In this document: positions 58,263 through 64,000 of the stretch, one piece after another
Numbering within the stretch: position 1 is the stretch's first letter
Layout: each line of letters opens with the position of its first letter
Assembly: GCA_021229015.1 (NCBI GenBank)
Contig: CM037782.1
Location: forward strand, 60,452,541-60,516,540
Length of the DNA stretch: 64,000 nt
Direction of reading: 5' to 3'
DNA from: Solen grandis
Lineage: Eukaryota > Mollusca > Bivalvia > Adapedonta > Solenidae
Position numbers and translations under genes: made by a program
The notes under the pieces: model-generated
Database searches by the model: none
Seen by the model: the letters and a program-made list of their open reading frames with translations, nothing else
What the model was told of the DNA's origin: nothing

Positions 58263-58387
58263 TTAGTAGGTATTTGCGATTGCAAATGACTAGCTTTTCT
58301 TTTTAATTTTAAAATCCTTAACCAAAGTAAAAAACTTTACATTTATTATTTACACCGTGATTCTATGAAAATCCCTAGAAGTTACTA

Positions 58388-58597
58388 CTGTAAAATCATT
58401 AATTTTCGTTTACATTAAATTTCGTGGAATCTGTGATTAAATAAATTTCATGGGTACATATATTCGTGGAACCAAGTTCTAGTAGAAAACATGAGGTCTA
58501 TGAAATAAACAGTTTTCGTGGGTATTAATATTGGTGGATAAATTCATCCACGAAATCAACGAAAATTAATATCCCACGAAAATTAATGATTCTACAG
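58388..58597 (+). mobile_element. TA-flanked MITE family C, copy 3
   Basis: TA|CTGTAAAATCATTAATTTTCG to CGAAAATTAATGATTCTACAG|TA (each quoted in part). The long inverted ends are clear, and the interior matches the copies at 4396 and 13904. Confidence 0.85.
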
Positions 58598-58934
58598 TAT
58601 TTAAAACCAGGAAGCTAATGATCAATATGATACACATGTATCTACATTTCAAACTCAAGAAATAAAAAATGTCAAAGTAACGTTTGGTATCTTGCGGCAA
58701 AATCTGTAAATACATGTACATGATTACTAGGGAATGAATAAGCACCCTTGTTATATAAATGAAACAATTAATGATATTCCATGTTTTTGGTGAAAACATA
58801 AATGATAAATCTTATCATACACCATAGCAGATAAGATGTTATCATTTTGACTGTGATATATTAACTGCGTGTTTATCTTACGCTAAAGGCTCACCGGAAG
58901 TGAGCAATATTGTTGTCTATGACTGTGAGAGAAA

Positions 58935-59085
58935 AAATGGTACTGGTATAGCTCCCGTGCTTGGCGCTCAGCTTATAAGGGTAACGACGTGATACTGTGG
59001 CAGTACTGTATCCTTCTCAAGTAGACATTGTCTCCAATTATCTGAAAAACCGTCGGCGGGACGATAAAACCAAATAAACAAAGAC
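58935..59085 (+). mobile_element. SINE S2 fragment, plus strand
   Basis: GGTACTGGTATAGCTCCC, GTGCTTGGCGCTCAGCTTAT, GTGATACTGTGGCAGTACTG and CAAGTAGACATTGTCTCC are the reverse complement of the 28777 copy. An internal segment is deleted. Confidence 0.7.
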
Positions 59086-59089
59086 TATG

Positions 59090-59745
59090 TGTGAAAAAAA
59101 AATCAAATATTAATACATGTATTCAAATAAGTTAATTTGCATTTGTTGTCTTGAAATGTGATATACAGAAAACTATTTATTCATCTTGCATCATAAATAT
59201 TATTTATTGTAGGGCCGGGGTCAATGATTTTGTAAATTATTTAACTTTATGTAATTTTGTATACACAAGTCACTATAATAAAAGATTATCTTATGTATCA
59301 CCTAATACGGCTCAAAACCTGTGCTATTGTTAATTCTTTTATTAAAACATATTTCATTTTTCAATAAAAAAAATATAATTAAGAAATTACGAGACTGAGT
59401 CTAAAATATAGATAGAATATAAGTCCATAGCTCAACCAAAACAGTGTTACTTAAAACCGGTGACAAAGAGGTAAGGGCGTCCATCCTATAAGCGGGAGGT
59501 TGTCATTAAAATGTTACTAGTAGCTAAATACTAGTAGCTAAATACTTTATCAGTATGATACTTTTCAAATATTTCAAAAGCGTTAACTGTGGATTTTGAA
59601 CCGGCGCAATTTATATCATGTTTTCTTTTTTAGAAAAAAATATACATTTATATCAAAGCATTACTTTCTAAAAAAAAATTCTAATAACCATATAAATAAA
59701 ATTTTAATGAGCTTTTCCGGATACTTTTCGAACACCCCTCATTTG
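59090..59745. other. no recognisable feature
   Basis: ACTAGTAGCTAAAT is duplicated at about 59515-59540. Nothing else. Confidence 0.4.
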
Positions 59746-59749
59746 TGTT

Positions 59750-59895
59750 TGACTGGTTTATAAGCAGGTGTCAGGATAATGTATGGTATCATGCCACTTG
59801 TCTACGGTGTGATATTTCAGCCAAGGAGCTGTCTTATGTAGACAAAGGTCCCAAAATGACTGAAATATTGTCACTGGGACGTTGAACACAAGCGG
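59750..59895 (+). mobile_element. SINE S2 fragment, plus strand
   Basis: TCAGGATAATGTATGGTATC, CCACTTGTCTACGGTGTGAT, AATGACTGAAATATTGTCAC and GGGACGTTGAACACAAGC match the S2 3' half in plus orientation. Confidence 0.6.
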
Positions 59896-60003
59896 AAAAT
59901 AAAAATGAGAAGAAAAAAATGTCCAGGATATTTTAATCAACTCTTAAATAATATGATATTCGAAATTTACGAAAACTATTATACACAAGACTCAACACAT
60001 ATC

Positions 60004-60013
60004 AGGTGGCGCT
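60004..60013 (+). promoter_or_regulatory. CTCF-like core
   Basis: AGGTGGCGCT fits the CTCF core AGRKGGCRSY at all ten positions; the upstream CCASY flank is weak. Plus orientation. Motif evidence only. Confidence 0.25.
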
Positions 60014-60097
60014 AGGAGTTTATATCTTTGTTGAAATATATTTCTTTTGGCATGGTGTTATGTTTGATAAAACAGTTGCTTATTTTCGTTATTTATT

Positions 60098-60252
60098 TTA
60101 TATTAAAAAGCGTAAAAAGTAGTTTCCTGAAGCAAGTATAAAGCAGTTGTTTTGACAATATTCAGTTCGAAGAAAACTGAAGATCTGATTGGCCATATTA
60201 AAACTGTAGAGCTGGGCCTGATTTTGAGTTCCCGATTCATCAAGTTGGATGT
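60098..60252 (-). CDS. low-confidence candidate terminal exon, minus strand
   Basis: A long pyrimidine tract (GTCTGTCTTC, TGTTTCATTTTTTCTCAG) precedes 50 open codons in phase 1. They begin IQLDESGTQNQAQLYSFNMA and end ASGNYFLRFLI, then TAA. The tract is largely supplied by a (GACA)n microsatellite, so the acceptor could be fortuitous. No homologue is recognised. Confidence 0.2.
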
Positions 60253-60269
60253 CTGAGAAAAAATGAAAC

Positions 60270-60396
60270 AGAAGACAGACAGACAGACAGACAGACAGAA
60301 GACATGCGCACGTCCAATGCTTGAGTGGGGATAGATAGACAGACAGGAAGATAAATAAATAAGTAGAAAGAAGAGAGAGAGAGAGAGAGAGAGAGA
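60270..60396. repeat. (GACA)n and (GA)n microsatellites
   Basis: (AGAC)n at 60270-60299 and (AG)n at 60371-60396. Confidence 0.9.
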
Positions 60397-60638
60397 TTCC
60401 GAATAAAAAAATCAAATATGTCTGGACGAATTTATTGCCCCACACTACAGAAAATTCATGTCACTATTTTTGCCCTACATTGAAAAGACCTAATGGGCGA
60501 CAGTTGAGTCGGTGTTAATACCCTGATACTCAGTAAATAACTTGAGTAGTTTGTCCTTCAGTCCTGGGACGCCTTAATAGGATGGTCCCTAGGTGTACAT
60601 TAAATCTCATAATGTTTACACGTGTATTTAATTTCTAA

Positions 60639-60787
60639 TTATATTTGTCCGGTACTTTCTATATCCGGAGCCCGACCCCCCTCGGGATTTGACCTTGAAG
60701 ATGAGCAACTTAAGTCGGCAGGAGTCGTCTTTTGAAGGTGCGAACAAGACGTGTCTTGTCCGTCGGAAATAATAAATTTCACTTCAC
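60639..60787 (-). CDS. candidate exon in a CpG-rich island, minus-strand reading
   Basis: The acceptor CACAATTCTTTCAG precedes 48 open codons in phase 1. They start EVKFIISDGQDTSCSHLQKT, include PADLSCSSSRSNPEGG and end RAPDIESTGQI, then TAA. GC and CpG content are far above the flanks, and a 48-codon frame with balanced residues is unusual here. An internal AAG|GTCAAA could be a donor. It competes with the plus-strand reading at 60701. No family is recognised. Confidence 0.3.
60701..60772 (+). CDS. alternative plus-strand reading: short first exon or small ORF
   Basis: An ATG in good context (TTGAAGATGA) reads MSNLSRQESSFE and reaches a possible donor GAAG|GTGCGA at 60737. If unspliced it runs to 23 codons ending CLVRRK and a stop. 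The CpG-rich surroundings would suit a 5' exon. Mutually exclusive with the minus-strand exon only as an interpretation. Confidence 0.2.
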   Translation: MSNLSRQESSFEGANKTCLVRRK

Positions 60788-61392
60788 CTGAAAGAATTGT
60801 GTAAAATCATAAGTGTGGATGGACAATGTCATCGTATACAATAGATATCAAACATCAAGCATAATCAAAGGGGTATAGCATATACATTATTTGTCCAAGA
60901 TATTGTGGTGTAAAGTATATATTCAAGTATGGACGAATTCTTAAAAAAAGATAGTGTTCATGTCATTTAAACGAAAGTCAGCAAAATGTCTAGATCTACT
61001 TAAATCAGTGTTTTAAAGTTTCTTATAACTTTATGACAATGAAATTGAAGAACTGACAACCCTGTCTTGTTTCAATGTTTGCGGAATTGTAATAAATAAA
61101 ACCGAATCTGCTCTAAGATACCTTAAGTTCATTACCTTTCTCTATTAGCAATAAAGGACAAATGTGATATTAACCACCCCCACCCCAAACTCTTAATAGT
61201 AAATGAACAACTGTAGAAATAGTCACATGACCGTGGCCAAGGGATTTTAGCTGCTGAATTTTGATCAATCAGTCCTTCACCTCTGTAAAGTCCTGTCTTG
61301 AATTCACCAACAATACTTAGCGCTATGTAATACTTAAAGGTGAAATTCTTCTTTCGTGTTTCTCTATTAGTTATACCAAAATATATCATATC
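60788..61392. other. no recognisable feature
   Basis: AT-rich. Near 61312-61345, ACAATACTTAGCGCTATGTA resembles the outer arms of the palindrome at 61723. Confidence 0.4.
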
Positions 61393-61628
61393 TTAACCCT
61401 TTCCCTCATATAGACTCATTTTGACGCACTCAATCACATAAAGCCCGATCTGCAGAAAGCCAAACTCAATCCTTACCAAATTTAATTGTAAAATCCTCAT
61501 TACCAGACCACTGAGGAGCAGCGAACAGCATAAAACCTGATCAGCCTGCGAGTTACTCGCAGGCTGATCTGGTTTTATGCTGTTCGCATAGGTCTTTTCA
61601 TGGTATCCTCTATGAGGGAAAGGGTTAA
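61393..61628 (+). mobile_element. piggyBac-type MITE family A, copy 15
   Basis: TTAACCCTTTCCCTCATA to GAGGGAAAGGGTTAA with an intact central palindrome. The GGTACC part near the left end is deleted (CTCAATCACATAAAGCC). Confidence 0.92.
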
Positions 61629-61722
61629 CAAATGCTGTTGTTAATAAGATAATAACTTATGCTATCTTAATCATTTGCTTGAATATTTCATAAAACAGAA
61701 ATGCCGGTATGCTTTTCTACCT

Positions 61723-61939
61723 ACAATACTTAGCCCTAAGTAATAATACTTAAGGTAAAGTCCCTGTAATGGTTCCGCTACGTCTTGGACCACGTAACCT
61801 CTACCAAGATAACCAAGGTACCCTAATGAAACATTAGGGAAACCTTGGTTATCTCCGTGAAAGGCTATGAGGTCCGAAATGAAACGGAACCATTACAGGG
61901 ACTTTACTTTAAGTATTATTACTTAGGGCTAAGTATTGT
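61723..61939. mobile_element. foldback MITE copy 2 inside a larger palindrome
   Basis: The core 61757-61905 matches the hairpin at 57328. The outer arms ACAATACTTAGCCCTAAGTA plus ATAATACTTAA are also inverted repeats, so about 80 nt on each side pair with few mismatches. Most of the 217 bp can form one long hairpin. Confidence 0.9.
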
Positions 61940-62514
61940 TTGTGGAATTTTTACATGGGATCTTCCTTCACCTGGCCAAATGTTCTCGAACATTAAAACT
62001 ATGCGCAAATATGATTCTCATACTTATATTCAAATATAGCCATATGATCATGAAAGGTTCTTGACCCTTAGCTATTTTCAGTGGAGCTATTCAAAATGAA
62101 TATTGAGATAAACATTTAATTCTTGTCATTTGTTTGTATTTAATTTTCGTGTTAAGCCCTCTCCACGAATTTTGGTCCACATGATATAAAGCTCACGTAT
62201 GACAGGCATCCAAAAAATCTGTCAAGGGCATCTTCAATTACTTGTATATTTTTAGGGTAGGGCGCGATAGTTATGTATTTGAAGAACGTCTCAAAATCAA
62301 GGGGCGGGGGAATAACATTTGTATACCGTAAAAGCAGTGGAATAATATTTTGGAAAAAATAAATAAAATGAATGCAACAAATCTGCGGTAAGATACGCCA
62401 TTGACTAGGATCAAAATGCTATTAACGCGTACTTTTTATCCTTAGTTCTAAGACATATGTTCAAAGTCATTTTAAATTAACATATTAATTTAATAAGATG
62501 GGGTGCCTTCGTGA
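61940..62514. other. no recognisable feature
   Basis: AT-rich. Nothing supported. Confidence 0.4.
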
Positions 62515-62695
62515 CTAAATGATTACAGTTGCTGATTGAAAATCATTTTGCCCCTCACCGCTGTGGGTTCGAATCCTGTCACTCTATTTGTAATGTTAGA
62601 AAGTTTTTCAGCTGACTTGCGGTTGGTCGATGGTCCAGTACATTTGTGTTCTTCCTCAATCTGGTATAAGTCGAAGCTACCAGCAATAACAACAA
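62515..62695 (+). mobile_element. old SINE S1-like copy
   Basis: CTTCGTGACTAAATGATTAC (A-box region), GCCCCTCACCGCTGTGGG, TTCGAATCCTGTC (B box), TTTTTCAGCTGACTTGCGGT and TGTTCTTCCTCAATCTGGTA preserve the S1 order with many mutations. Confidence 0.65.
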
Positions 62696-63722
62696 TACAA
62701 AGAAAGGGAGACTATCTATCAATTAGCAAGAATACAGATGATAGACACAAAGTACGATTCCTATTTTAATTTCTAGTCCAAATAAAATATGATTTCTGAA
62801 AGTCAAATTAAATTATGTAATTAAAATACAACTCGACAACGGAAGCGAGAGTAACAAAAGTATTAGGTTTATCTTTTAAATTATTGCTTTTTTTTTTTAA
62901 ATTTACTTACAGAATATAACAATATAACAGTATCATGTAACTTGTACTTAAGATGTTTTGGAAAAACGTCAAAAATATAAGAAAATACAAAATATTGATA
63001 TTTGATTTAGTTTATGCAAGTATAAAAAGTTGTTTTCGCTAACAATAAAAAAAACAACATCTTTTTATTATAATCAGTTTTGTTTTTTCCCTTTAATACT
63101 AACTGACTTTAAAGGTCACATTCAAAGTGACATGGAATGACGGATGAATAAAAACTTTGTTTATTTAATTTGTTAAACAACACATGTGACATATAAAGAA
63201 ACCATTTCATTATATGTATAATGAAAGTAAGATTACGAACATGAACTCTCGCTAATATGCATTTTTTATTTCTAGCAGAATTATTTCCCTTGCATTTGTG
63301 CATCTCTTCTATGCAAAAACCATTAATTGTGTGCTAATTACTACATTAATTTTGTCAGTTGTCCATTTTGTTTGACTGATTTGACTATCGGCCATACAAT
63401 TTCCCCTGAAAAACGCATCAAAGCACTGCGTGACTGACGATCAGTTCTTTTTCGAAAAGGATCTAATATCATTATCCTTGCTAAGCGCCAATTCTTAAAT
63501 ACTTAACGACGAATTTTATCATTCTTGTTTCTCTACAGAAAATACCCAAATATCCTATTTCTAAACAGAAAATATTGGTTCTTATTAAGGCCATGTCAAA
63601 ATTCACTTAAATATTTCTTAAAATGGTGAAAAACATTTCTACCTGATTTTAGAATTTAAAGTATTACTTGCGCCAAATATTGATGATAGAATTCGAGCCT
63701 CTGTAACAAGTGAATGCAATAT
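62696..63722. other. no recognisable feature
   Basis: AT-rich. The frame at 63109-63303 is unsupported. Confidence 0.4.
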
Positions 63723-63761
63723 TTAACCATTCCTAACAGAGTTTGATATCGTGTCCGCCAT
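63723..63761 (-). CDS. possible translation start with YY1-like context, minus strand
   Basis: The minus strand reads CACGAAATGGCGGACACGAT: an ATG with A at -3 and G at +4 inside a YY1-type AAATGGCGG element, often found at start codons and promoters of housekeeping genes. The frame is MADTISNSVRNG then a stop. A weak donor (ATG|GTTAAA) just before the stop would be needed for a real first exon. Confidence 0.18.
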   Translation of the reverse strand: MADTISNSVRNG

Positions 63762-63825
63762 TTCGTGGACCAAAATGTCATTTCCAGATCGTGGGACAAT
63801 TTCGCGGAACGGGGTATGCACTAAA

Positions 63826-63861
63826 CAAAAAAAAAAAAAATAAAAAAAAAAAAAAAAAATT
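63826..63861. repeat. poly(A) tract
   Basis: About 35 bp of A interrupted by single T. No attached element is recognised. Confidence 0.9.
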
Positions 63862-64000
63862 AAGAACGATAACTACAATATATACTTTCGTCACATGTTT
63901 AACATAATATTACCCCAATTATCTCCCTTTATAAATAATAAAAGTAGTTCCTGTGGATCTATATCAGTCACAGCGTGGGTGAAATAGGTTATATCTTACT

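Overview
This is about 64 kb of AT-rich, intron- and repeat-dominated eukaryotic DNA. It has no prokaryotic gene architecture and contains two runs of exactly 100 N (scaffold gaps). The repeats point to a bivalve mollusc, probably a heterodont clam or mussel, but the species cannot be fixed from the sequence alone. The diagnostic repeats are tRNA-headed SINEs with the bivalve-type 3' body, elements beginning ACAAGAGGGCC and ending in a hairpin plus CTAA (Helentron/'pearl'-like), and many short TIR elements.

Protein-coding content is sparse. The one recognisable gene lies on the minus strand. Two internal exons, 17533-17622 (30 codons) and 3318-3377 (20 codons), match consecutive parts of the ArfGAP1 C-terminal half, running from after ALPS1 into the start of ALPS2. 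They are separated by a ~14 kb intron. Other ArfGAP1 exons were not found here and probably lie outside the window or in gaps. A small ATG exon (6952-6987) inside the intron could start a short isoform. Several weaker splice-bounded candidates are listed with low confidence, the best being a plus-strand terminal exon at 52174-52292 followed by two AATAAA signals.

The most unusual object is a 1,956-bp element at 26498-28453. It has perfect 34-bp terminal inverted repeats and a TCA flank on both sides. It carries a two-exon minus-strand gene with a good ATG context and canonical splice sites, encoding a 93-residue protein I do not recognise.

Most of the window is mobile DNA. There are about fifteen copies, in both orientations, of a ~240-bp TTAA-flanked piggyBac-type MITE with a central hairpin, and a second related family. 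There are TA-flanked Tc1/mariner-type MITEs, two SINE families (one copy full-length with a 12-bp target duplication) and foldback elements. A composite at 39051-41728 has three transposons nested in a Helentron-like repeat. Long minisatellites of 30 bp (16.1-17.5 kb), 24 bp (47.7-48.8 kb) and 39 bp (50.2-51.5 kb) and a ~1.5 kb GATA array (52.7-54.1 kb) fill much of the rest. Nearly all long open frames in the window are by-products of arrays whose unit length is a multiple of three. Several smaller arrays are visibly amplified from pieces of the neighbouring transposons.

Candidate regulatory sites (an RFX X-box, CRE plus TATA, two CTCF-like cores, a YY1-like start) are reported as motif matches only.
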